A DNA stretch of 56,884 bases from Candidatus Rokuibacteriota bacterium (GTDB lineage: Bacteria; Methylomirabilota; Methylomirabilia; Rokubacteriales; CSP1-6). Shown in pieces: positions 49,375 to 56,884 of the stretch; position 1 is the stretch's first letter; each line of letters begins with the position of its first letter. The stretch is taken from NCBI GenBank assembly GCA_003220615.1, contig QHTB01000150.1, forward strand, positions 1 through 56,884. Direction: 5' to 3'. The position numbers and the translations under genes are program-made. Under the pieces are notes generated by a model, which searched no databases, had not been told where the DNA came from, and saw only the letters and a program-made list of their open reading frames with translations.

Positions 49375-50247
49375 TCAGTAGCGGTAGAGGAAGCCCACGC
49401 GGATGATGTTGTCGTGATACGTGATGTCGCCGCGGGCGTCGCCGATCACGTGGCTGTATTCGACGTTCGCCGACGAATGTTCACCGATCGCGACGCTCAG
49501 TCCCACGGTGAGCGTGTGGACGAAGGCGTCGATCCGGTAGGCGAAGAAGCCCTTCCCGAAGGCCGGGTCGGCCGACACCGCAGTCGACGCGAGGTAGATG
49601 GGAAGATTCTGCTGGGTCGTCGAAGCGACTTCTCCGATGCGGAGTGAATAGCCGCCGAGGAATGAGATCCGCTCGTTGAACAGGAAATTGCCCCGCAGCG
49701 CGAGGGTGTGGCCCGACAGGTCGAAGACGTCACCAGGGATCCCGGGCGCCACCGGGAAGTCGTGGTCGGCCAGGCGGCGGTCGTAGATGTATTCGGCGCT
49801 GAAGTCCCACCGCTCGCCGAATCGCTTCCCGGCCCCCACGCCCAGACGGTAGATCCAGCTATCGCGAAGGTCGTTGTCGTACTGCTGGCGCGCGATCGAG
49901 CCCCAGGCGCGTGCCCACGGCGCTTCCGCACCCAGGCCGAACTTCCTCCGCAGCGTCGCGGTCAGCCCGAGCGCGACGTTGTCCAATCCGGTGTAGCGCT
50001 CGTAGAGTTTGCCGCTGACGTCCCCGGTGAGGGAGAACACGGTGCTGGTGTCGAGCTGGAAGGCCGGCCCAGCGGACAGCGACGTGCTGAGCGCCGAATC
50101 GCTGTTGATGTCCCGCTTGAATTTGCCGAGGCCGACGTTGTCTTCCCAGATCGCGTTGGCGTCGGCATCGAGGATCCAAAAAGCGCCCGCCACGTCGGCT
50201 CGACCCACGAGGCACGCGGCGACCACGAGGGTGACCAGAATCTTCAC
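49375..50247 (-). CDS. Outer-membrane beta-barrel protein (uncharacterised)
   Basis: The 290-residue protein starts at GTG 50247 with a signal peptide (ILVTLVVAACLVGRADVAGA). The mature part consists of alternating amphipathic strands rich in Tyr/Phe/Gly (GDVSGKLYERYTGLDNVALG, RWDFSAEYIYDRRLAD, ERISFLGGYSLRIGEV) and ends in VGFLYRY, with the aromatic C-terminal residue typical of Bam substrates. No specific family recognised. It is cotranscribed with the cupredoxin gene, suggesting an envelope pair in metal handling or redox sensing. Confidence 0.75.
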   Translation of the reverse strand: MKILVTLVVAACLVGRADVAGAFWILDADANAIWEDNVGLGKFKRDINSDSALSTSLSAGPAFQLDTSTVFSLTGDVSGKLYERYTGLDNVALGLTATLRRKFGLGAEAPWARAWGSIARQQYDNDLRDSWIYRLGVGAGKRFGERWDFSAEYIYDRRLADHDFPVAPGIPGDVFDLSGHTLALRGNFLFNERISFLGGYSLRIGEVASTTQQNLPIYLASTAVSADPAFGKGFFAYRIDAFVHTLTVGLSVAIGEHSSANVEYSHVIGDARGDITYHDNIIRVGFLYRY

Positions 50248-50315
50248 GGTACTTGGTCGCCCACCCCACTACCATACCTATCATGGCCATGGTTGGATCA
50301 CGAAAGCATTAGGGC

Positions 50316-52919
50316 GTGGCCTTTCGGTCGTTTCAAACTCGTATCGTCGTTTCGTTCCTGATCCTGATCACCCTGGTTCAGGTGGGGACGGTGATCGCGG
50401 TCTATTCCGCGATTCAGCGCAGCGCCCGCACCCACGTCAAGGGAGAGCTGGTCACGGCCGCCAAGGTCGTCACCCGCCTGCTCGACGCCCGGAACCAGCG
50501 CCTGGTCGAAGCTGCCCGGATCTTGTTGTCGGCCGACTTCGCCTTCAAGCAGGTCGTGGCGCTCGGGGACCGCAACACGCTGCTGTCCGCCATGGACAAT
50601 CATCGGACCCGCATGGGCGCCGACCTCATGATGGTCGTGTCCCTCGACGGGAGCCGGGTGATCGACACCCTGCATCGCGACGGGGCGGCGGGAGGAGGGC
50701 GGCTGGTCGGGGTGACGAGGCTCGTCGACGCGGCCCGCCAGGCCGGGGAGACGGCCGATTTCATGATCGTGGACAACCATCCCTACCAGGTCGTGATCGT
50801 GCCGCTGCTCGCTCCGGTGCCGATCGCGTGGATCGGCATGGGATTCCAGATCGACGGAGCTCTCGCTCAGGAGCTCGCCAAGACCACCTCGGCCCAGGTG
50901 TCGTTCGTGCGGGCTCAGGACGACCGCCGCTGGGCCGGCATCGCGTCGACGCTGTCGCCGGCGGCCCAGCAGTCGTTGCTCGACACGCTGTCCAGGGACG
51001 CGGCCGGCGGCCGCCCGCGGGTCGCGTTCGAGCTGTCCGACAGCGATTTCGAGACGCTCGTGGTGCCGCTGCCATCGTCCATCGGCGCCGGCATCCACGT
51101 GGCGCTGCAGCGGTCACTCGCCGACGCGATGGCGCCGTACCAGCGCCTGCGCACGATCCTGCTCGGTCTGTTCGTGGTGACCGCCTGTGTCTCGATCGTG
51201 GGCGGCGCCTGGATCGCCCGCGGTGTCAGCCGGCCGGTCCGGCAGCTCGCCGACGCCGCCCGGCAGATCGAGGCCGGGGCCTACCAGGGCGTCGCGCTCA
51301 ATCAGCAGGACGAGCTGGGCGCTCTCGCTGCGACGTTCAACCGGATGACGAGCGCGGTGGCCGAGCGCGAGGAACGGCTGCGGGAGAGCGAGGAGCGATT
51401 CCGCGCGATGACCGAGTCCGCGGTCGACGCCGTGGTCACCGCCGGGAGCAACGGAACGATCGTGTCGTGGAACCGGGGCGCGCAGACGATCTTCGGGTAC
51501 GGTCCGCACGAGGTACTGGGGACGACCCTCGATCGATTGATCCCCGAGCGCTACCGCCAGGCGCCGCCCGGAGGGCTCGTGGCGATGGCGTCGACTGATG
51601 CGGGAAACGTGACGCCGGGGCCGATCGAGTTCCACGGCGTCCGAAAGGACGGACGCGAGTTCCCGATCGAGCTTTCGCTGGCGACGTGGAAGACCCGGCA
51701 CGGAACGTTCCTGACCGCGATCATCCGCGACGTGACCGAGCGCACCCAGCTCGAGGCGCAGTTCCGTCAGGCGCAGAAGATGGAGAGCATCGGGCGGCTG
51801 GCCGGAGGGGTGGCCCACGACTTCAACAACCTGCTCACCGTCATCGGCGGTCAGACCGAGCTCGTGCGGATGCGCTTGCCTGCAGACGACCCGCTGCGCG
51901 AGCGGGTCGGCGTGGTCCAGGACGCGGCGGCGCGGGCCGCCGACCTCACCAAGCAGTTGCTGGCCTTCAGTCGCAAGCAGGTCCTCGAGCCCAAGATCCT
52001 CGACCTCAACACGGTGGTGGAGGGCGTGGCGCCGATGCTCCGGCGCCTCATCGGCGAGGACATCGAGCTGCTCACCCGGTTGGGGCCGGGGCTGGGACAC
52101 GTGGAGGCCGATCCGGGCCAGATCACCCAGATCATCGTGAACCTGGCGGTGAACGCCCGCGACGCCATGCCCGGCGGAGGGCGGCTCACGATCGAGACGG
52201 ACAACGTCGATCTCGACGAGACGTACGCCGATCGGCGTGCTCCTGATGTCCGGCCCGGGCCCTTCGTCATGCTGGCCGTCGGCGACACCGGAGTCGGAAT
52301 GGACGAGGAGACCCAGTCCCACGTCTTCGAGCCGTTCTTCACCACCAAGGAATCGGGCAAGGGCACCGGCCTCGGCCTCGCCACCGTCTACGGCATCGTG
52401 AAGCAGAGCAATGGCCATGTCGGGGTGTACAGCGAGCCGGGGAAGGGGACGACGTTCAAGATCTATCTCCCGCGAGTGGCGCAGCCGGCCGACGCCCTGG
52501 CGCCGGATGCGCGAGTGATGCCCGGCGGAGAGTCCGAGACGATTCTGCTCGTGGAGGACGACGACCGCGTTCGCGCTCTCGCCTGCGAGGTGCTTGGCGA
52601 GCACGGCTACACGGTGCTCGAGGCCCGGCATGGCTCCGACGCGCTGGACATCTCACAGCGCTATCACGGTGCGATCCAGCTCCTCCTGACCGACGTGGTC
52701 ATGCCCGGCATGGGCGGGCGGGAGCTGGCCAGCCGGCTTCGGCGCGACCGGCCGCAGATGAAGATCCTCTACATGTCCGGCTACACGGCCGACACGATCG
52801 CTCACCACGGCGTGCTGGACGAGGGCGAGGCGTTTCTGTCGAAGCCCGTGCTGCCCAGGATGCTCGCGTCGAAGGTGCGGGAGACGATCGATGGACCCCG
52901 TGGGGGCACGCTGTCGTGA
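50316..52919 (+). CDS. Hybrid histidine kinase: periplasmic sensor, HAMP, PAS, HisKA, HATPase, receiver
   Basis: The 867-residue protein starts at GTG 50316. Domains in order: helix 10-32; periplasmic double-Cache/sCache-like sensor (about 33-275; [37 protein letters not shown]); helix 281-300; HAMP (305-350); PAS (362-478; [20 protein letters not shown]); HisKA with His501 ([12 protein letters not shown]); HATPase ([33 protein letters not shown]); receiver with Asp793 ([12 protein letters not shown]). It is divergent from the barrel/cupredoxin operon with a 68-bp gap, so it may control or monitor that pair. Its stop overlaps the next start by 4 bp. Confidence 0.93.
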   Translation: MAFRSFQTRIVVSFLILITLVQVGTVIAVYSAIQRSARTHVKGELVTAAKVVTRLLDARNQRLVEAARILLSADFAFKQVVALGDRNTLLSAMDNHRTRMGADLMMVVSLDGSRVIDTLHRDGAAGGGRLVGVTRLVDAARQAGETADFMIVDNHPYQVVIVPLLAPVPIAWIGMGFQIDGALAQELAKTTSAQVSFVRAQDDRRWAGIASTLSPAAQQSLLDTLSRDAAGGRPRVAFELSDSDFETLVVPLPSSIGAGIHVALQRSLADAMAPYQRLRTILLGLFVVTACVSIVGGAWIARGVSRPVRQLADAARQIEAGAYQGVALNQQDELGALAATFNRMTSAVAEREERLRESEERFRAMTESAVDAVVTAGSNGTIVSWNRGAQTIFGYGPHEVLGTTLDRLIPERYRQAPPGGLVAMASTDAGNVTPGPIEFHGVRKDGREFPIELSLATWKTRHGTFLTAIIRDVTERTQLEAQFRQAQKMESIGRLAGGVAHDFNNLLTVIGGQTELVRMRLPADDPLRERVGVVQDAAARAADLTKQLLAFSRKQVLEPKILDLNTVVEGVAPMLRRLIGEDIELLTRLGPGLGHVEADPGQITQIIVNLAVNARDAMPGGGRLTIETDNVDLDETYADRRAPDVRPGPFVMLAVGDTGVGMDEETQSHVFEPFFTTKESGKGTGLGLATVYGIVKQSNGHVGVYSEPGKGTTFKIYLPRVAQPADALAPDARVMPGGESETILLVEDDDRVRALACEVLGEHGYTVLEARHGSDALDISQRYHGAIQLLLTDVVMPGMGGRELASRLRRDRPQMKILYMSGYTADTIAHHGVLDEGEAFLSKPVLPRMLASKVRETIDGPRGGTLS

Positions 52920-53581
52920 GCGTTCGCGCACTCGTGGCCGTGGGCCTCGTGCTTGGCCTCGGCCTGGCGGCTCCGGCGCCTGGCGACGAGATCGAGCTGG
53001 GGTCGATCCGCATCGAGACGCCCGAGGGTGATCTCCGCGGCCGCGAGTTCCACCGCGGCATCATGGCCGGACTGCTGGTCATGCGGGACAAGAGCCCGTA
53101 CCTGGCCCAGCTCCTCCGGGCCGCGCAAGATGCGCCGTTTCCGATCGTCCTGCATCCGCTCATGGAGGATCGCGCGATGTCCCTGCACAACGATCCCTAT
53201 CGTCCCTACGCCCGGGTGGGCGGCTCGCGCGTCCTCGGGCGCGACGGCACGATCGGCTATCCGGCTGCGGTGTACCTGACGCTCGCCAACGTGAATCCCT
53301 ACTGGTCGGAGTCCAAGCGGGGGATGCTGGCGCACGAGCTCGTCCACGCGGTCGACCTCGTGTACGGCCGCTCGCACCCCGAGCGCCTCGTCCGGGAGCG
53401 GCGCGCCTCGTTCATGGAGAACGTCTGGCGTGACGTGCACGGCTGGAGGCTCACCGAGCAGTACTTCGACGGCAAGCTGCCCGCGTTCGAGACGCTCGAG
53501 TATCAGCGCGCCAAGAGCCGCGGCGCGATCGCTCGGTGCGTCCAGATGCTCCTCAGCACCAGCGCGTTCGACTGTCCCTGA
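52916..53581 (+). CDS. Secreted HExxH (zincin-like) protein, uncharacterised
   Basis: The 221-residue product starts at GTG 52916, overlapping the kinase stop (GTGA). It has an N-terminal signal (ALVAVGLVLGLGLAAPAPGD) and a conserved-looking block LAHELVHAVDLVYGRSHPER with His140-Glu141-x-x-His144. Candidate third ligands are Glu161 (RERRASF) and Glu169 (FMENVW). Upstream stand VLHPLMEDRAMSLHNDPY and YLTLANVNPYWSESKRGMLA. I do not recognise a family beyond the zincin motif. Translational coupling to the hybrid kinase suggests a shared role, such as proteolytic processing in the envelope response. Confidence 0.72.
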   Translation: MSVRALVAVGLVLGLGLAAPAPGDEIELGSIRIETPEGDLRGREFHRGIMAGLLVMRDKSPYLAQLLRAAQDAPFPIVLHPLMEDRAMSLHNDPYRPYARVGGSRVLGRDGTIGYPAAVYLTLANVNPYWSESKRGMLAHELVHAVDLVYGRSHPERLVRERRASFMENVWRDVHGWRLTEQYFDGKLPAFETLEYQRAKSRGAIARCVQMLLSTSAFDCP

Positions 53582-53599
53582 CGCTGTCGCCGACGCGTC

Positions 53600-54664
53600 T
53601 CACGCGCTCTTGAATTCGCTCCACGCCTGCACCCAGTCGTTCAGGTTCTCGGGCAGCTCCTGGATGAAGAGCTTGCTGACGAGGCCGCCGATGTCGTCCA
53701 GCTGCATCTCCTTGATCTCGGCTGGCGTGAGGTTCTTCACGTGCACTGTCGTCGTCATCCGGTACCCATAGTCCCTTGTCATGGCCATGGCGAACTTTTC
53801 GTCCAGGACCCAATCGAGGAAGGCGTGACAGGCCGGAACCACCTTCGTGTCCTTCGAGATGATGTAGGAGGAGAACCAGGCGATCGCCCGCTCCTTCGGC
53901 ATTCCGTAGCGGATGTCCATGCCTTCCTTGCGCAGCGACGCCACCATCGGGAGCCAGCCCCACAACGCCCACACTTCCTCGCTGCGCAGGAGGTTGACGG
54001 CCTCCGCGTAGGTGGACCAGAGCTGCCGGAAGTGTTGCTTCTTGCTGATCAGGAACTTCTTGCAGTCCTCGAGCTGCGCCTTGGTGAGCCGGTTCGGGTT
54101 GTAGCCGAGGAAGAGCGCGACCGGCTGAATGCTCGACAGCGCATCGTCCCGTAGCGAGAGCCGGCCCTTGTAGCGATCGTCCCACAGCCGTCCCCACGTC
54201 TCGCCGCCGTCCGGCATGTGCTTGGCGTTGTAGACGACGGAGTCGTAGCCCCAGTAATAGGGCAGGGCGTAGAGCTTGCCGTCGAGCATGGCCCACTCCG
54301 GGCTCTTGAACTGCTCGAACATCTTGCCGTAGTTCTTGAGCCGGCTCGTGTCGATGGGCTGGATCCACTTTCGCTGGGCCAGCGGCCGCACGAACGGCTG
54401 CTGGATGTGCAGCACGTCCTGCTGCGGCGAGAGCACGCCCGCGTTCATCTTGGCGAACGTCTCCGTGTGGGCCACGTTGAACGTCACCCGGATGTCGAGG
54501 TCGAGGTCCTTCCGCGCCTCGTTGATGTCCTTGTCCCGACCGGCCACGGCCACCGTGAACAGCCGGAGCGGCCCGGCCAGCGCGCCGAAGGCCGGCCCGT
54601 CCATGAACGTGCTCGCACTCGCCGTCGCCGCTGCCGTCATCGCGAGGAACTGTCGCCGTCTCAT
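53600..54664 (-). CDS. ABC transporter substrate-binding protein, spermidine/putrescine (PotD) type
   Basis: ATG 54664 follows GAGAGGAGAGG. The 354-residue protein has a Tat-like signal (MRRRQFLAMTAAATASASTF) and the PotD/Fe-type class II binding fold: EARKDLDLDIRVTFNVAHTE, WAMLDGKLYALPYYWGYDSV, YNAKHMPDGGETWGRLWDDR, YKGRLSLRDDALSSIQPVAL and WALWGWLPMVASLRKEGMDI. It would bind a polyamine-like or other small cationic solute. It is the second of two paralogous binding-protein genes in this operon and, unlike its neighbour, is complete. Confidence 0.88.
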   Translation of the reverse strand: MRRRQFLAMTAAATASASTFMDGPAFGALAGPLRLFTVAVAGRDKDINEARKDLDLDIRVTFNVAHTETFAKMNAGVLSPQQDVLHIQQPFVRPLAQRKWIQPIDTSRLKNYGKMFEQFKSPEWAMLDGKLYALPYYWGYDSVVYNAKHMPDGGETWGRLWDDRYKGRLSLRDDALSSIQPVALFLGYNPNRLTKAQLEDCKKFLISKKQHFRQLWSTYAEAVNLLRSEEVWALWGWLPMVASLRKEGMDIRYGMPKERAIAWFSSYIISKDTKVVPACHAFLDWVLDEKFAMAMTRDYGYRMTTTVHVKNLTPAEIKEMQLDDIGGLVSKLFIQELPENLNDWVQAWSEFKSA

Positions 54665-54677
54665 GGGTCCTCTCCTC

Positions 54678-55631
54678 TCAGGCGGCTGCCTTCACCTCGG
54701 CCCACGCCTCGACGTACTTGTCCAGGCGGTCGGGCAGCAAGTACGTGTAGCTGTTCTTGACGAGCTCGGGAATGTTGTCGAGTCCGATCTGCTTGATGCG
54801 TTCCGGCGGCAGCAGCTTGAGCTGCCGGCTCGACCCCATGCGGTAGTCGAAGTCGTTGGTCATCGACATGGTGAACGAATCGCTCAGGTTGTAGTTGAGG
54901 AACGTCCACACCGTGGGCAGCACCTGGCTGTCCTTGGACACGATGTAGTTGGTGAACCACATGATCGGCTTCTCCTTGGGGAAGGCGTAGCTCATGCGCA
55001 GGCCTTCCTTGCGGAGTGACGTGGCCATGGGCAGCCAACCCCAGAGGGCGTGGACTTCCTCGGAGCGGAGCAGGTTGACCGCCTCCGCGTAGGTCGTCCA
55101 CATGGTCCGGATGTTCTTCTTCTTCGCGATGAGGAACTTCTTCACCTCGCCGAGGTCGCTCTCGTAGCCCCACAGGTAGTTGAGGGCGTAGAGCCGTCCC
55201 TCGTGCATCGCCCACTCCGGCCGGCGGACGTGATCGTAGAGGTTGTCGATGTTGGGGATCTTGCTCTCGTCGATCGGCAGGATCATGCGGTCGCGCGCCA
55301 GCTTCTTGATGAACGGATGCTGGAGCGTGAAGAGGTCGAACTGCTTGGTGGCGCCCGAGTAGATCCGCGTGACCGTCTCGGTGTGGGTGACCGAGAGCTG
55401 GATCTGCAGATCGACGTCGTACTGCTGCTTGAACGGCTTCATGTCCTTGTCCCGCGTGGCCACGGGATTGCCGTGAATGCGCAGGGGCCCGGGCAGCGGC
55501 TGCCCCAGGGCCGTGTTCATGGCGCCCCACGCGCCCAGGACGCCGCCGCCCATCAGCGAGGCGGCCAGGCCTCCCCGGCCGACCGTGGTCATGAACTCCC
55601 GCCGTCCGCGCCCGACCTGCTCTGTCGACAT
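54678..55631 (-). CDS. PotD-type substrate-binding protein with internal deletion
   Basis: ATG 55631 follows GGGAGGA. The 317-residue protein has a Tat signal (GRGRREFMTTVGRGGLAASL). It matches its neighbour closely (LRSEEVHALWGWLPMATSLR; neighbour LRSEEVWALWGWLPMVASLR). However, LNYLWGYES joins directly to DLGEVKKFLIAKKK, omitting about 50 residues (VVYN...YKGRLSL...) present in the paralogue. The frame is kept, but the missing part includes hinge and ligand-cleft strands, so binding is probably lost. An assembly error cannot be excluded without reads. Confidence 0.75.
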   Translation of the reverse strand: MSTEQVGRGRREFMTTVGRGGLAASLMGGGVLGAWGAMNTALGQPLPGPLRIHGNPVATRDKDMKPFKQQYDVDLQIQLSVTHTETVTRIYSGATKQFDLFTLQHPFIKKLARDRMILPIDESKIPNIDNLYDHVRRPEWAMHEGRLYALNYLWGYESDLGEVKKFLIAKKKNIRTMWTTYAEAVNLLRSEEVHALWGWLPMATSLRKEGLRMSYAFPKEKPIMWFTNYIVSKDSQVLPTVWTFLNYNLSDSFTMSMTNDFDYRMGSSRQLKLLPPERIKQIGLDNIPELVKNSYTYLLPDRLDKYVEAWAEVKAAA

Positions 55632-55653
55632 GGGTGTCCTCCCTCGGGTCCCG

Positions 55654-56340
55654 TCAGCGCTCCCGGCGGCGCAGCAGCTCACCGACGATGACCAGGGCGA
55701 ACGAGGCAGCGACGATGAGCGTGGCGATGGCGTTCAGTTCCGGGCTCACCATCGAGCCCAGCGTGGACCAGATCTGGATGGGCAACGTGTTGTCGTTGCC
55801 GATCGTGAACAGCGTACGGATGAATTCGTCGAACGACAGCGTGAAGGCGAAGAGTGCGCTGCCGACGATGCCCGGGCGTATGAGCGGGAACGTGACCTGC
55901 CAGAACGTGGTGATCTCGTCGGCGCCCAGGTCCATCGCCGCTTCCTCCAGCGACTCGTCGAACCGGTGCAGCCGTGTCGAGATGAGGACGAAGACGTAGG
56001 GCAGCGTGAAGCCGACATGGGCGACCAGCGTGGTCGTGAGGAGACCGGGCCGCACGCCGAGAGCGTGAAAGAGGAGCAGCAGCGCCACGCCGATGGTCAG
56101 CCCGGGGATGACGAAGGGCAGCAGGAGCACCCGCATCGCAGCCACCTGTCCCCGAAACCGGGAGCGGAAGGCGAAGGCGGCCAGCGCGCCGATGACGGTG
56201 GAGAGCAGGGCGGTGATCAGGCCGAGCGTCAGGCTGTTCTTCAGCGAGACGAAGAGCGACTGATTCTCGGCCAGGGCCCGGTACCAGCGCAGCGTGAACC
56301 CACCCCAGGGGAGCGTGATGCTGTTGGTGTCGTTGACGCC
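55654..56340 (-). pseudogene. PotC-type ABC permease lacking start codon and first helix
   Basis: The frame reads GVNDTNSITLPWGGFTLRWY, RALAENQSLFVSLKNSL, GLITALLSTVIGALAAFAFR, VLLLPFVIPGLTIGVALLLL, the EAA loop LEEAAMDLGADEITTFWQVT and the end IVGELLRRRER. PotC proteins normally begin with a membrane helix before the F.ND.. segment. Here the PotB-type frame runs straight into it in another phase, with no ATG/GTG/TTG until GTG 56145, which lies after the second helix region. A deletion of roughly 100-130 bp at the potB-potC junction is inferred. Confidence 0.7.
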
Positions 56341-56884
56341 CGCGCTCCGAAGACGGCGTCGAGGCGCGCGAAGCGGCTGGCCACGACGAGCAGCCCGAGC
56401 ACGACCGCGATCATGATCAGCGCGAGCACGGCGCCGAACGGCCAGTTGAAGGTGCCGCTGTACTGATCGGCCAGGACGTTGCCGAACATGATGCCGGACG
56501 AGCCGCCGAGGAGCTTGGGCGTGACATAGGCGCCAAAGGCGGCGATGAACACCATTACGATGCCGCCGACGACGCCGGGCAGGCTGAGCGGCAGCGTCAC
56601 GTGCCAGAACGTACGCAGTGGCGTGGCGCCGAGATCGCTGGCCGCCTCCAGCAAGCGGCCGTCGAGCCGATCGAGGGACAGGTAGATCGGCACCACCATG
56701 TACGGCAGGTAGATATGGATGAGCGTCAGGACGACCGAGAATTGGTTGAAGAGGAAGGCCTCCACCGGGCTTTCGACGAGCTGGAGGGTCATCAAGCTGT
56801 AATTCACGAGGCCCTTGATGCCGAGGATCGGCAGCCAGCTCATCGTCCGAATCAGATAGCTCGTCCAGAACGGCACCATGACGA
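56241..56884 (-). CDS. PotB-type ABC permease (5' end outside window), C-terminus altered
   Basis: The gene enters from the right edge. MVPFWTSYLIRTMSWLPILG, IHIYLPYMVVPIYLSLDRLD, the EAA loop LLEAASDLGATPLRTFWHVT, and AAFGAYVTPKLLGGSSGIMF with the last helix (AVLALIMIAVVLGLLVVASR) identify a PotB/spermidine-type permease. After FARLDAVFGAR (about 56345) the frame continues for about 30 residues of out-of-phase PotC sequence (ASTTPTASRSPG...) before a stop. So the normal stop has been lost in the same deletion that removed the PotC start. Confidence 0.8.
   Translation of the reverse strand, partial: VMVPFWTSYLIRTMSWLPILGIKGLVNYSLMTLQLVESPVEAFLFNQFSVVLTLIHIYLPYMVVPIYLSLDRLDGRLLEAASDLGATPLRTFWHVTLPLSLPGVVGGIVMVFIAAFGAYVTPKLLGGSSGIMFGNVLADQYSGTFNWPFGAVLALIMIAVVLGLLVVASRFARLDAVFGARASTTPTASRSPGVGSRCAGTGPWPRISRSSSR

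Overview
The window is GC-rich (about two thirds G+C by eye) bacterial chromosomal DNA. It has dense operons, many 4-bp stop/start overlaps and frequent GTG starts. The content is dominated by ABC-importer substrate-binding proteins and permeases, SDR/LLM/molybdenum-hydroxylase oxidoreductases, CoA transferase, amidase and peptidase genes, and several large sensor kinases. This catabolic, scavenging profile suits a soil or sediment bacterium of the Rokubacteria/NC10 or proteobacterial kind. That placement is an inference: no rRNA or tRNA marker is visible in the window.

Layout, left to right. 1-2990 is a decayed zone: an edge-truncated NTF2-like gene, an aldo/keto reductase fragment abutting a frameshifted IS3-type transposase, a possible oxidase-subunit remnant, and an HtrA-like protease whose catalytic His is Tyr. 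3204-8800 is a signalling block: two HisKA_3 kinases with almost identical catalytic cores, a NarL-type regulator and a single-domain receiver. Sequence relics show that it arose by tandem duplication of a kinase-regulator pair. 8860-9629 is a broken substrate-binding protein gene. 9764-11425 is a cNMP-binding/thioredoxin-like/thioredoxin-reductase fusion, followed by two tiny membrane proteins. 12021-15104 is a substrate-binding protein/LLM/SDR operon. 15257-17512 is a hybrid kinase. 18053-21161 is a CUT1 importer without an ATPase gene, followed by a LysE exporter and an M48 lipoprotein.

22572-23400 holds small items: a terminator, a 24-residue peptide gene with its own terminator-like hairpin, and a small protein with a textbook C2H2 zinc finger. 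Next come an SDR and a lone molybdenum-hydroxylase large subunit (23471-26755). 26844-34254 is a long operon-like run: M24-like and M20-like proteins, both with substituted metal ligands, a Dpp/Opp-type importer, a class III CoA transferase, and a CTP-dependent riboflavin kinase-like protein. 34268-38126 keeps the ybbP-ybbA/tesA arrangement. Adenine deaminase and amidase follow, ending in a duplicated palindromic repeat.

41219-47000 (minus strand) is a second Dpp-type importer followed by a molybdopterin oxidoreductase, with an attenuator-like hairpin after the binding-protein gene. Then come a GNAT enzyme, an RRM protein with a structured leader, and a receiver relic. 48693-53581 is a divergent locus with a beta-barrel, a cupredoxin, a hybrid kinase and a secreted HExxH protein. 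53600-56884 (minus strand) is a polyamine-type ABC operon with two deletions, running off the window. The most unusual parts are the duplicated kinase block with its leader ORF, the paired ligand-substituted peptidase homologues, the cupredoxin/barrel/kinase/zincin locus, and the small-gene island around 22.6-23.4 kb.
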